Shown: piece after piece, positions 1-10,100 of the stretch
How the letters are laid out: every line of letters begins with the position of its first letter
Position numbering within the stretch: the stretch's first letter is position 1
Assembly: GCA_009746045.1 (NCBI GenBank)
Contig: RPFO01000213.1
Span: 9,728,025 to 9,792,024 of the forward strand
Reading direction: 5' to 3'
Origin: Mesostigma viride
Taxonomy: Eukaryota > Streptophyta > Mesostigmatophyceae > Mesostigmatales > Mesostigmataceae
DNA: 64,000 nt
Position numbers and translations under genes: made by a program
Notes under the pieces: model-generated
Database searches by the model: none
What the model saw: the letters and a program-made list of their open reading frames with translations, nothing else
What the model was told of the DNA's origin: nothing

Positions 1-104
1 TGCGTGAGGAGGATGTGGGGACTCCGGCTCATGTTTTGGTCAGTTTTATGAACGACAATTGGGGTCGAATGCAACCCACTAAAGATGGGGAGGATGTTGA
101 CTAG
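1..104 (+). CDS. C-terminal end of a gene cut by the window edge
   Basis: An open frame runs from base 3 to a TAG at 102-104 and encodes about 33 residues, ending in NDNWGRMQPTKDGEDVD. I do not recognise the protein. The acidic tail, the stop, and a TGTAA motif 20 bases later (124-128) are what a gene 3' end would look like in a chlorophyte. The rest of the gene lies outside the window, so even the frame is inferred. It could be chance, since only about 100 bases are visible. Confidence 0.35.
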   Translation, partial: REEDVGTPAHVLVSFMNDNWGRMQPTKDGEDVD

Positions 105-123
105 AATGTGATTTTAGGATGAA

Positions 124-128
124 TGTAA
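124..128 (+). promoter_or_regulatory. TGTAA polyadenylation signal
   Basis: TGTAA lies 20 bases after the stop at 104. In chlorophytes this pentamer replaces AATAAA. An AT-rich stretch follows. The motif alone is common by chance; its value is that it recurs after several other stops in the window. Confidence 0.4.
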
Positions 129-196
129 ATTTATTTAATAAAGAAGAATCATTTGGAAAAAATCGCCTGATGGTGTCAAGTTTTGTGCGTCTAAGG

Positions 197-245
197 CCAA
201 CGGCCGTTGGGATGTGTGGAATTTAACAGGGCCAACGGCCGTTGA
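197..245 (+). repeat. Two copies of the CCAACGGCCGTTGG palindrome
   Basis: The 14-base palindrome is perfect at 197-210 and nearly so at 232-245. It sits between the preceding polyadenylation signal and the ORF at 289. The same palindrome is the core of the 46-bp arrays at 8207-8908 and 10165-10635, so these two copies belong to that family. Confidence 0.8.
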
Positions 246-288
246 CCCTGCTGAATGCGTGCGTTTGCGGGTGGTGTAAAAAATATCG

Positions 289-870
289 ATGTGCACAGAT
301 GGACCCATTCGATGCGAACATCCGGATTGTCAATGGGAAGGAATGCCGACGGACAGCGAGTGGTTCTGTCCCAAGCATTCTGACGTATGGGGGGCGTTGT
401 TTGCCGAAATCGAGAGCGGGCTGATGACGATTGACCGTCACATCGTGACGAAAAAGTGGAAGCCTTGGCCCAACAACATGGTTTTGGTCTTGTACTATGT
501 TGACAAGAAGCCTCGATTCATGCTGCGTGATGCAGAGTGGGTGATAGAGGAGGTGGGACAGATGCGACCTGGAGAGGGGATAGGCGGAGAGGACAAGCCG
601 CCAAGGCATGTGTGGGCTTACATGGGAGACCATCCCGACTGTCCAACGGCCAAAGTGTGGCATGATATGGGAAGGGACATGGCCACGGAGTCCGCGTATG
701 AGTGCGCGCGACTCGTGACAGCGCTCTTGAAGGGGGAGGTGAAAGACCTGATGCGCAAGGGGGGGTTGGTAGAGCAGATTAGACAGCAGATTAGACGTGT
801 GTGTGATTTTGATGAGGAGATTGATGAGAAGCCGGCAAAGAGGGGCAGGATGGACAGAATTGCTCAGTAA
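289..870 (+). CDS. Small protein with one C-x4-C-x12-C-x2-H module, unknown function
   Basis: A 193-residue uninterrupted ORF. The N-terminus carries Cys9, Cys14, Cys27 and His30 in a C-x4-C-x12-C-x2-H arrangement that could bind one zinc. A hydrophobic strand region follows (VLVLYYVDKKPRFML, around residues 64-78). The C-terminal third is charged and helical and ends in a basic stretch, KPAKRGRMD. The module matches the two modules of the next ORF (1097-1885), so the two may be tandem relatives, although the rest is not clearly alignable by eye. TGTAA follows the stop by 41 bases. ATG at 289 was chosen because it precedes the first cysteine; ATG at 289 overlaps an AG that could also be a splice acceptor, so this might be a 3' exon. 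Function unknown. Confidence 0.5.
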   Translation: MCTDGPIRCEHPDCQWEGMPTDSEWFCPKHSDVWGALFAEIESGLMTIDRHIVTKKWKPWPNNMVLVLYYVDKKPRFMLRDAEWVIEEVGQMRPGEGIGGEDKPPRHVWAYMGDHPDCPTAKVWHDMGRDMATESAYECARLVTALLKGEVKDLMRKGGLVEQIRQQIRRVCDFDEEIDEKPAKRGRMDRIAQ

Positions 871-910
871 GAAAGAGAGGGAGAAAATATGATTTGATTA
901 ATCTGATGCG

Positions 911-915
911 TGTAA
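911..915 (+). promoter_or_regulatory. TGTAA polyadenylation signal
   Basis: TGTAA lies 41 bases after the stop of the 193-residue ORF, in AT-rich DNA. Confidence 0.4.
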
Positions 916-1096
916 TTGAAACTAATTTATTTTGTCTCATAAAACTTCTTTGAACGGACCTTCTTTGAACCAACAATTATTGCACAAAAAGACTAGATTG
1001 AGAATTGTGTGAGAAAGACGCCAGAGGGGGTTCTGACGGTCCTTATTGCCCCTGTTATACAATGGCTGCTGTATGGGACTCATGGCAATTGCGCAG

Positions 1097-1885
1097 ATGG
1101 CAACGAAATGCAAAATCTGTACGGAGCCCGTAAGGGTCGAGGGACTGTGCGCGGAACATTACAAGTTCCTGCAAGCGCACGACCTCGAGTACCAAAATGC
1201 CAAGGATCCATACGGGGGGTGTGGATTTCTTAGATGTGATAGACCACTGGAGGGATTGGATGTGTATTGCAAGACACATCTACCTTTTGCCGAGAAGTTG
1301 GAGGACGTGTGCGCTCGTGGGATCGCATACGTAGCAAGTTTGCAGATGTTGATGGGGAAGACCGGAATGACACGCTCGGTCCTCCACTTCACGGCAACGC
1401 ACACTGGGGAACGGAAAGTTGAGCTGGTGCGCCTCGACAGGCAGGGACTCGAGATTTTTGCAGAGGGGGACAGCGCGTACGGGTTTGCTCATGGGCTTAA
1501 CGTTACCATGGGGGATTCCTTGCAGGGTGTGGCGCGTGAATGCGCGTACACCTTGATGAAGAATAGTGGATTTGTGGAAGCACAAAGACTGCACAAGGAT
1601 ATTTTGGAGGCTCTTCTTGCCGCAGAGCCGGTGGGACTGCCGACGCTCCCGAGGCCTGAGGAGCGGGACCGTTTGATCAGGATGGTGGTGAAGGCGGATA
1701 TAGATGCAGATGTGGAGGCCGCAAAGGCGAAGGCAGAGGAAGCGCGTCGTGCAAAGGAGGAATCGGATCAAGAACTGTTGGAGAAGATGCAGAGCTCCAA
1801 CAAAATTTTGCATCGTTTGGGGATGGCGGACGTCGCTTATGCATGCGAGTCCGGGAAGGGGAAGAAACAAAAGAGGAAAAGATAA
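1097..1885 (+). CDS. Small protein with two C-x(2,4)-C-x(9,10)-C-x2-H modules, unknown function
   Basis: A 262-residue ORF from the chosen ATG (MATKCKIC); the frame is open a further 17 codons upstream to ATG 1046. Module one is Cys5, Cys8, Cys18, His21; module two is Cys42, Cys47, Cys58, His61. Their spacing is that of the single module in the ORF at 289, which suggests a local family of small zinc-binding proteins. A central region with alternating hydrophobics follows, then a long Ala/Lys/Glu-rich helix (about residues 205-240) and a strongly basic end, KGKKQKRKR, that looks like a nuclear localisation signal. A DNA- or RNA-associated role would fit but is inference only. No TGTAA is seen close to the stop. 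Confidence 0.5.
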   Translation: MATKCKICTEPVRVEGLCAEHYKFLQAHDLEYQNAKDPYGGCGFLRCDRPLEGLDVYCKTHLPFAEKLEDVCARGIAYVASLQMLMGKTGMTRSVLHFTATHTGERKVELVRLDRQGLEIFAEGDSAYGFAHGLNVTMGDSLQGVARECAYTLMKNSGFVEAQRLHKDILEALLAAEPVGLPTLPRPEERDRLIRMVVKADIDADVEAAKAKAEEARRAKEESDQELLEKMQSSNKILHRLGMADVAYACESGKGKKQKRKR

Positions 1886-2121
1886 TAATGGGAATGGTCG
1901 CCCACTGTTCTTGTCACAGAAATGCTTTTGTTAATGCTGGCGAACTTGGGACGGTCTTCCGTATTTCAACATTTCCTTGCCTTTAAAATTGATTGATGGG
2001 TAAATAATAATACTGAGCAAGCCTTCCATTTTATGTGTCTGTGGTCATACAATTTCGTTATTGTTTCAACCCTTGCAACGAGGTTTTTCTTGTCCCATGC
2101 ATGTAAGTCTCAACCTTGGTG

Positions 2122-2600
2122 TCATGGAACTGCTTGTCTTTGCATATTACAACCCATTAATGCTCGGATTGCATCATCATGTTCCACCAAGGGAATAAAT
2201 GAAGTAGCTATTGAAGCTTGCGTTGGAGAAATCCCCAAATAATCGACTTCTTCTGCTTTACTACTAAATTCTGGTTTATATCGCACATGAACATAATTAT
2301 TTTCAACACTAGAGTAACAAGAAAGTAATAAATATTCTGGGGCGAATTTAAATTGATCTTGTTGATGTGGAGGTATAAAAATAGGTATTTCACTTTTAAT
2401 TACTTGATTTTTTTGTAATGTATAAAAAGGACAAGAAAACATATTCATTTACTTTACTATGCGTAGCTAAAGATCCAATTAAACCGGTATTCGGCCCTTC
2501 TGGCGTTTGTATAGGACCATAATGACTAGGATGTATATCATGTAACGTGCGTGTTTGCAAGTTGGCCGTTGACACTCTACGACGGAGCCAATTTTCGGAA
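2122..2600 (-). pseudogene. rpoB: Plastid rpoB fragment inserted in the nucleus (NUPT)
   Basis: Read on the minus strand, two overlapping frames encode consecutive parts of the plastid RNA polymerase beta subunit. First comes the segment around DIHPSHYG and [20 protein letters not shown], then the segment ending [13 protein letters not shown]. The upstream boundary near 2600 is approximate. The copy is broken. A frame change lies near 2440-2450, and three residues are missing in frame after HYG, where RpoB normally has R-x-C before PI. Homology stops abruptly after QAVP at 2122. The DNA is more AT-rich than its surroundings, as expected for plastid DNA. It is not expressed as RpoB. Confidence 0.85.
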
Positions 2601-2699
2601 GAACCTGCCTCATTTATGAATGCATCGACTGTGTGCATAAATTGTGATCATTGAATTGAACAAAAAAATTCTCTTATTGCCCCAATCATGGCTATTCTC

Positions 2700-3115
2700 T
2701 TAATGCCCTATCATGGCTATTTGTTTGTGTATGTTTTGCCCATGTTATTACATTAATGGCATGATGTTGTGGATTGCTCTATCTATGATGGTTGTTCGTT
2801 TGTGTATGCTTTGCCCATGTTGTTACAGTAATGGCATGATGTTGTGGATTGCTAGCTCAATCTATGATGGTTGTTCGTTTGTGTATGCTTTGCCCATGTT
2901 GTTACAGTAATGGCATAATGTTGTGGATTGCTAGCTCAATCTATGATGGTTGTTCGTTTGTGTATGCTTTGCCCATGTTGTTACAGTAATGGCATGATTT
3001 TCTGGATTGTTAGCTCAATCTATGATGGTTGTTCGTTTGTGTATGCTTTGCCCATGTTGTTACAGTAATGGCATGATTTTGTGGATTGCTCAACCTATGA
3101 GGGTTTGGTTGTTTG
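2700..3115 (+). repeat. 79-bp minisatellite, about five copies
   Basis: The block starting TCTATGATGGTTGTTCG recurs at 2782, 2861, 2940 and 3019, each exactly 79 bases apart, with degenerate flanking copies. Each unit contains TTTGCCCATGTTGTTACAG. It lies just upstream of the first recognised exon of the large gene and is probably intronic. Confidence 0.9.
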
Positions 3116-3133
3116 TGTATGTTTTGCGCGCAG

Positions 3134-6100
3134 ATCACAATGGATTGCACCATCTGCCGCAGCAAGCGAAGCCCCCTTACTGGTTCCAAGATCTTATCCT
3201 GGATGCCAAGCAGGCTGGCGAAGGGTATCCCAGTACGTACTTTGAAACTTGATGCCGCAAAACAACTACAACTTCGTTTTAACCCTTTAGCCGTTTTGAG
3301 TGATATTTACAGCGGACATTACATTTTTGTTGCTACGGGATGAGAATTGAGCTTTGTAATGCTAGCAGGTGTCACAAACCAAACTGTCCGCTATTTGTAG
3401 TGGGCATTTATTGTTAGAGCTTGCAGCTGGGTCCCTGCTCCTCCACATGCAACCTTGGTGTTCATGAGCCCTTTACTAGCTTCCTTTCTGTCAGGGGGTG
3501 CTATATTTGGCACCCATAGGACATTGCAATATGACCAATGACATGACCCCCAAGGTGGTGAATATATGTGTGTGCTTGTGTCCTATAATGGACCATAACT
3601 AACTATTAGGTTGGTTTGTGGACATTATCATGGAAAGTGACCATTGCCCGGTTTTTATAGCGGGCAGTTGGACACGGTTTTAAGGGTTGACCTATTAGCT
3701 TTGTCAGGTGTGTGTGCTGCACCGCACCGCTTGCTAACATATTCGGCGGATTTCTTCTTTGTCGTCTGCGTGTCACAGCGTGCTTGTACGCACAACCACC
3801 CGCGTTCCCCTCCGCCGGCGCCCCCGCCGCCGGGCTCTCCGCCGCCACCGGTGTTGCCCCTCCCGCCGCCGGCCCTTCCGCGCCGTCGGAAGCTGCAGCG
3901 GCAGCACAGCAAATGCCCCCTCCCCCCGCACCATCGTCGGGGCAACAGGCGCGCGGCGCTCATGCAGCAAAGGCGGCGAAGGAGCGGAGGAAATCGGCGG
4001 CTTCTGGGTCATCGGGTTCCGATGCCGCGACGGCAGCAACTGGAAAAGCAACCCACCACACACTGCCAGCTGTCCGGGTAGGTGTTACGCACAAGGATGT
4101 GATTTTCTTGCGCCATCCTTGTCCTTGTCCTTGTCCTTGTCCTTGTCCTTGTCCTTGTCCTTGTCCTTGTCCTTGTCCTTGTCCTTGTCCTTGTCCTTGT
4201 CCTTGTCCTTGTCCTTGTCCTTGTCCTTGTCCTTGTCCTTGTCCTTGTCCTTGTCCTTGTCCTTGTCCTTGTCCTTGTCCTTGTCCTTGTCCTTGTCCTT
4301 GTCCTTGTCCTTGTCCTTGTCCTTGTCCTTGTCCTTGTTTGTCCTTGTCCTTGTCCTTGTCCTTGTCCTTGTCCTGTCCTTGTCCTTGTCCTTGTCCTTG
4401 TCCTTGTCCTTGTCCTTGTCCTTGTCCTTGTCCTTGTCCTTGTCCTTGTCCTTGTCCTTGTCCTTGTCCTTGTCCTTGTCCTTGTCCTTGTCCTTGTCCT
4501 TGTCCTTGTCCTTGTCCTTGTCCTTGTCCTTGTCCTTGTCCTTGTCCTTGTCCTTGTCCTTGTCCTTGCCGTCCTTGTCCTTGTCCTTGTCCTTGTCCTT
4601 GTCCTTGTCCTTGTCCTTGTCCTTGTCCTTGTCCTTGTCCTTGTCCTTGTCCTTGTCCTTGTCCTTGTCCTTGTCCTTGTCCTTGTCCTTGTCCTTGTCC
4701 TTGTCCTTGTTTGTCCTTGTCCTTGTCCTTGTCCTTGTCCTTGTCCTTGTCCTTGTCCTTGTCCTTGTCCTTGTCCTTGTCCTTGCCGTCCTTGTCCTTG
4801 TCCTTGTCCTTGTCCTTGTCCTTGTCCTTGTCCTTGTCCTTGTCCTTGTCCTTGTCCTTGTCCTTGTCCTTGTCCTTGTCCTTGTCCTTGTCCTTGTCCT
4901 TGTCCTTGTCCTTGTCCTTGTCCTTGTCCTTGTCCTTGTCCTTGTCCTTGTCCTTGTCCTTGTCCTTGTCCTTGTCCTTGTCCTTGTCCTTGTCCTTGTC
5001 CTTGTCTTGTCTTGTCCTTGTCCTTGTCCTTGTCCTTGTCCTTGTCCTTGTCCTTGTCCTTGTCCTTGTCCTTGTCCTTGTCCTTGTCCTTGTCCTTGTC
5101 CTTGTCCTTGTCCTTGTCCTTGTCCTTGTCCTTGTCCTTGTCCTTGTCCTTGTCCTTGTCCTTGTCCTTGTCCTTGTCCTTGTCCTCTTGTCCTTGTCCT
5201 TGTCCTTGTCCTGTCCTTGTCCTTGTCCTTGTCCTTGTCCTTGTCCTTGTCCTTGTCCTTGTCCTTGTCCTTGTCCTTGTCCTTGTCCTTGTCCTTGTCC
5301 TTGTCCTTGTGCCAGCCTTGTCCTTGTCCTTGTCCTTGTCCTTGTCCTTGTCCTTGTCCTCGTCCTTGTCCTTGTCCTTGTCCTTGTCCTTGTCCTTGTC
5401 CTTGTCCTTGTCCTTGTCCTTGTCCTTGTCCTTGTCCTTGTCCTTGTCCTTGTCCTTGTCCTTGTCCTTGTCCTTGTCCTTGTCCTTGTCCTTGTCCTCG
5501 TCCTCGTCCTCGTCCTTGTCCTTGTCCTTGTCCTTGTCCTTGTCCTTGTCCTTGTCCTTGTCCTTGTCCTTGTCCTTGTCCTTGTCCTTGTCCTTGTCCT
5601 TGTCCTGTCCTGTCCTCGTCCTTGTCCTTGTCCTTGTCCTTGTCCTCGTCCTCGTCCTCGTCCTTGTCCTTGCCTTCCTTGTCCTTGTCCTTGTCCTTGT
5701 CCTTGTCCTTGTCCTTGTCCTTGTCCTTGTCCTTGTCCTTGTCCTTGTCCTTGTCCTTGTCCTTGTCCTTGTCCTTGTCCTTGTCCTTGTCCTTGTCCAG
5801 CCTTGTCCTTGTCCTTGTCCTTGTCCTTGTCCTTGTCCTTGTCCTTGTCCTTGTCCTTGTCCTTGTCCTTGTCCTTGTCCTTGTCCTTGTCCTTGTCCTT
5901 GTCCTTGTCCTTGTCCTTGTCCTTGTCCTTGTCCTTGTCCTTGTCCTTGTCCTTGTCCTTGTCCTTGTCCTTGTCCTTGTCCTTGTCCTTGTCCTTGTCC
6001 TTGTCCTTGTCCTTGTCCTTGTCCTTGTCCTTGTCCTTGTCCTTGTCCTTGTCCTTGTCCTTGTCCTTGTCCTTGTCCTTGTCCTTGTGCCAGCCTTGTC

Positions 6101-7069
6101 CTTGTCCTTGTCCTTGTCCTTGTCCTTGTCCTTGTCCTTGTCCTTGTCCTTGTCCTTGTCCTTGTCCTTGTCCTTGTCCTTGTCCTTGTCCTTGTCCTTG
6201 TCCTTGTCCTTGTCCTTGTCCTTGTCCTTGTCCTTGTCCTTGTCCTTGTCCTTGTCCTTGTCCTTGTCCTTGTCCTTGTCCTTGTCCTTGTCCTTGTCCT
6301 TGTCCTTGTCCTTGTCCTTGTGCCAGCCTTGTCCTTGTCCTTGTCCTTGTCCTTGTCCTTGTCCTTGTCCTCGTCCTGTCCTCGTCCTTGTCCTTGTCCT
6401 TGTCCTTGTCCTTGTCCTTGTCCTTGTCCTTCCTTGTCCTTGTCCTTGTCCTTGTCCTTGTCCTTGTCCTTGTCCTTGTCCTTGTCCTTGTCCTTGTCCT
6501 TGTCCTGTCCTCGTCCTGTCCTTGTCCTTGTCCTTGTCCTTGTCCTTGTCCTTGTCCTTGTCCTTGTCCTTGTCCTTGTCCTTGTCCTTGTCCTTGTCCT
6601 TGTCCTCGTCCTGTCCTCGTCCTTGTCCTTGTCCTTGTCCTTGTCCGTCCTCGTCCTCGTCCTCGTCCTGTCCTTGTCCTTGTCCTTGTCCTTGTCCTTG
6701 TCCTTGTCCTTGTCCTTGTCCTTGTCCTTGTGCCAGCACGTTGTCCTTGTCCTTGTCCTTGTCCTTGTCCTTGTCCTTGTCCTCGTCCTCGTCCTCGTCC
6801 TTGTCCTTGTCCTTGTCCTTGTCCTTGTCCTTGTCCTTGTCCTTGTCCTTGCCCTTGTCCTTGTCCTTGTCCTTGTCCTTGTCCTTGTCCTTGTCCTTGT
6901 CCTTGTCCTTGTCCTTGTCCTTGTCCTCGTCCTCGTCCTCGTCCTTGTCCTTGTCCTTGTCCTTGTCCTTGTCCTTGTCCTTGTCCTTGTCCTTGTCCTT
7001 GTCCTTGTCCTTGTCCTTGTCCTCCTTGTCCTCGTCCTCGTCCTCGTCCTTGTCCTTGTCCTTGTCCTT

Positions 7070-7101
<32 letters not shown>

Positions 7102-10100
7102 CTTGTCGTTGCCTTGTCCTTGTCCTTGTCCTTGTCCTTGTCCTTGTCCTTGTCCTTGTCCTTGTCCTTGTCCTTGTCCTTGTCCTTGTCCTTGTCCTTG
7201 TCCTTGTCCTTGTCCTTGTCCTTGTCTGTCCTTGTCTTGTCCTCGTCCTTGTCCTCGTCCTTGTCCTTGTCCTTGTCCTTGTCCTTGTCCTTGTCCTTGT
7301 CCTTGTCCTTGTCCTTGTCCTTGTCCTTGTCCTTGTCCTTGTCCTTGTCCTTGTCCTTGTCCTTGTCCTTGTCCTTGTCCTTGCCAGCCTTGTCCTTGTC
7401 CTTGTCCTTGTCCTTGTCCTTGTCCTTGTCCTTGTCCTGTCCTTGTCCTGTCCTTGTCCTTGTCCTTGTCCTTGTCCTTGTCCTTGTCCTTGTCCTTGTC
7501 CTTGTCCTTGTCCTTGTCCTTGTCCTTGTCCTTGTCCTTGTCCTTGTCCTTGTCCTTGTCCTTGTCCTTGTCCTTGTCCTTGTCCTTGTCCTTGTCCTTT
7601 CCTTGTCCTTGTCCTTGTCCTTGTCCTTGTCCTTGTCCTTGTCCTTGTCCTTGTCCTTGTCCTTGTCCTTGTCCTTGTCCTTGTCCTTGTCCTTGTCCTG
7701 TCCTTGTCCTTGTCCTTGTCCTTGTCCTTGTCCTTGTCCTTGTCCTTGTCCTTGTCCTTGTCCTTGTCCTTGTCCTTGTCCTTGTCCTTGTCCTTGTCCT
7801 TGTCCTTGTCCTTGTCCTTGTCCTTGTCCTTGTCCTTGTCCTTGTCCTTGTCCTTGTCCTTGTCCTTGTCCTTGTCCTTGTCCTTGTCCTTGTCCTTGTC
7901 CTTGTCCTTGCCTTGCCCTTGCCCTTGTCCTTGTCCTTGTCCTTGTCCTTGTCCTTGTCCTTGTCCTTGTCCTTGTCCTTGTCCTTGTCCTTGTCCTTGT
8001 CCTTGTCCTTGTCCTTGTCCTTGTCCTTGTCCTTGTCCTTGTCCTTGTCCTTGTCCTTGTCCTTGTCCTTGCCCTTGTCCTTGTCCTTGTCCTCGTCCTT
8101 GTCCTTGTCCTTGTCCTTGTCCTCGTCCTTGTCCTTGTCCTTGTCCTTGTCCTTGTCCTTGTCCTTGTCCTTGTCCTTGTCCTTGTCCTTTTCTTGCTTG
8201 ATTTTCTTGCGCCAACGGCCGTTGCAATTTGGAAATTAGGGTGTTATTTTTTTTTTGCCCAACGGCCGTCGGAACCTTGAAATTAGGGTGTGATTTTCAT
8301 GCGCCAACGGCCGTTGGAACCCGTAAATTAGGGTGTGATTTTCATGCGCCAACGGCCGTCGGAACCTTAAAATTAGGGTGTGATTTTCATGCGCCAACGG
8401 CCGTTGGAACCTGGAAATTAGGGTGTTATTTTTCTGTCGCCAACGGCCGTTGGAACCTGGAAATGAAGGTGTCATTTTTCTCGCGCCAACGGCCGTTGGA
8501 AACTGGAAATTAGGGTGTGATTTTCATGCGCCAACGGCCGTTGGAACCTGGAAAATAGGGTGTGATTTTTCTCGCGCCAACGGCCGTTGGAACCTGGAAA
8601 ATAGGGTGTCATTTTTCTCGCGCCAACGGCCGTTGGAACCTGGAAATTAGGGTGTGATTTTTCTGTCGCCAACGGCCGTTGGAACCTGGAAATTAGGGTG
8701 TGATTTTCATGCGCCAACGGCCGTTGGAACCTGTAAATTAGGGTGTGATTTTCATGCGCCAACGGCCGTTGGAACCTGTAAATTAGGGTGTGATTTTCAT
8801 GCGCCAACGGCCGTTGGAACCTGGAAATTAGGGTGTGATTTTCATGCGCCAACGGCCGTTGAAACCTGGAAATTAGGGTGTTATTTTTCCGGCGACGGCC
8901 GTTGGAACATAGTACTGACCTTCCGGCTATCTGTATGTTTTTTGCATGTGATCAGGGGCGTCCGTCCAGGCCGAGAACGGAGGAAGAGCGGGAGAAGTGG
9001 GCTTACAAGATTGAACATAACTGTGCGGTGGCGCATCTCACAACATTTTTTGAGGACTGGCGCCAACGAGCACCGGGCACCGACTTATGGTCGGTTATTG
9101 TGAAGACCTTTGAGAGGAAGGGGCTGCTGACGACACGTGCTGGAAATGCGAAGCCCAGCATTTTGGACTCCTGGGAGCCAGCGCCGTCCTCTCAAGTGCA
9201 CGACAAGAATCTAACTGACACCATACAGGCGGCGTTTCATCTGCGGCAGAAGATACGCCTAGTTCCAGACGATGTCGACATCGTGGGGGGGTCCGCGATT
9301 GCGACTCAAGTACGGGCCCCCACGGAGAACTTGTGCCAACTCCCGGAACTCATGCGGCACCGGACGGTGACGGTGCGGAATTGTAGGGGGCTCGCGCCGT
9401 GGTTCGTGGGGGCCGGCACAAGTCTGACAAAAGCAAAATGTGCCGTGCCGATCTTCCGGTTTGCGTGGCAGGTGCTGGCAGACCGTGATCCAGGTCTCTA
9501 CAATTTATGGGTGCAGAGGAGTGAAAAGGTTCCTTACCACATTAAAATACTGACGGGGGACGACAGTGACCGTGCCGTGCAGAGGTTCGGATACTATCGT
9601 TCGCCAACGGCCGAGGAAGCCATGTCCATTCTCCGGACGGACTCCCTGAAGGACATGGCGGCCGCTTGCTCAGACGAGTTGATCACCATGGAGTTGGATC
9701 CGTCCGAGTGGTCAAATGAATCTGAGCGTGAGGCAGTAGTTGACCTGACGAAATCCGCGCTGGGGAGCTTGAACATCTCGGACCATGCCGGCCTTAAGGG
9801 TAAATTTCGAGACCAGACGCCTTGCGTGTTTGTGCAGTTTGCCGTGCTGGACGGCAACCACTACACACAGATGTTGAAGTCCGTGATTTTCGAGGGCTCT
9901 GACGAGCAAGTGAGTACTGCGATAGCTGGCGAGATTGCGGGTAAACAAAAGGGCAAGTTCGTGGAGACAACCGACGAGGCGTTTGATTTGTGGAGGGGGT
10001 TGGTGAGGGACGCGGAGAAGTTCAAGTACACCAATCTGGACGTGCTCAAGGGCTGGGAGGTGGAGGGGGAAGCACTGATCCCGCCCATGAAGGACATGCG

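Noticed and set aside
3712-8280. Overlapping ORFs of 1,075-1,522 codons on both strands
   Set aside because: They are reading frames through (CCTTGT)n, which has no stop in any frame. Only the stretch 3779-4077 before the array looks like an exon; the array itself is placed in an intron by splice sites and phase.
8207-8908. Telomeric repeat, because units contain TTAGGGTG
   Set aside because: TTAGGG occurs once per 46-bp unit and is not in tandem; the array lies between exons.
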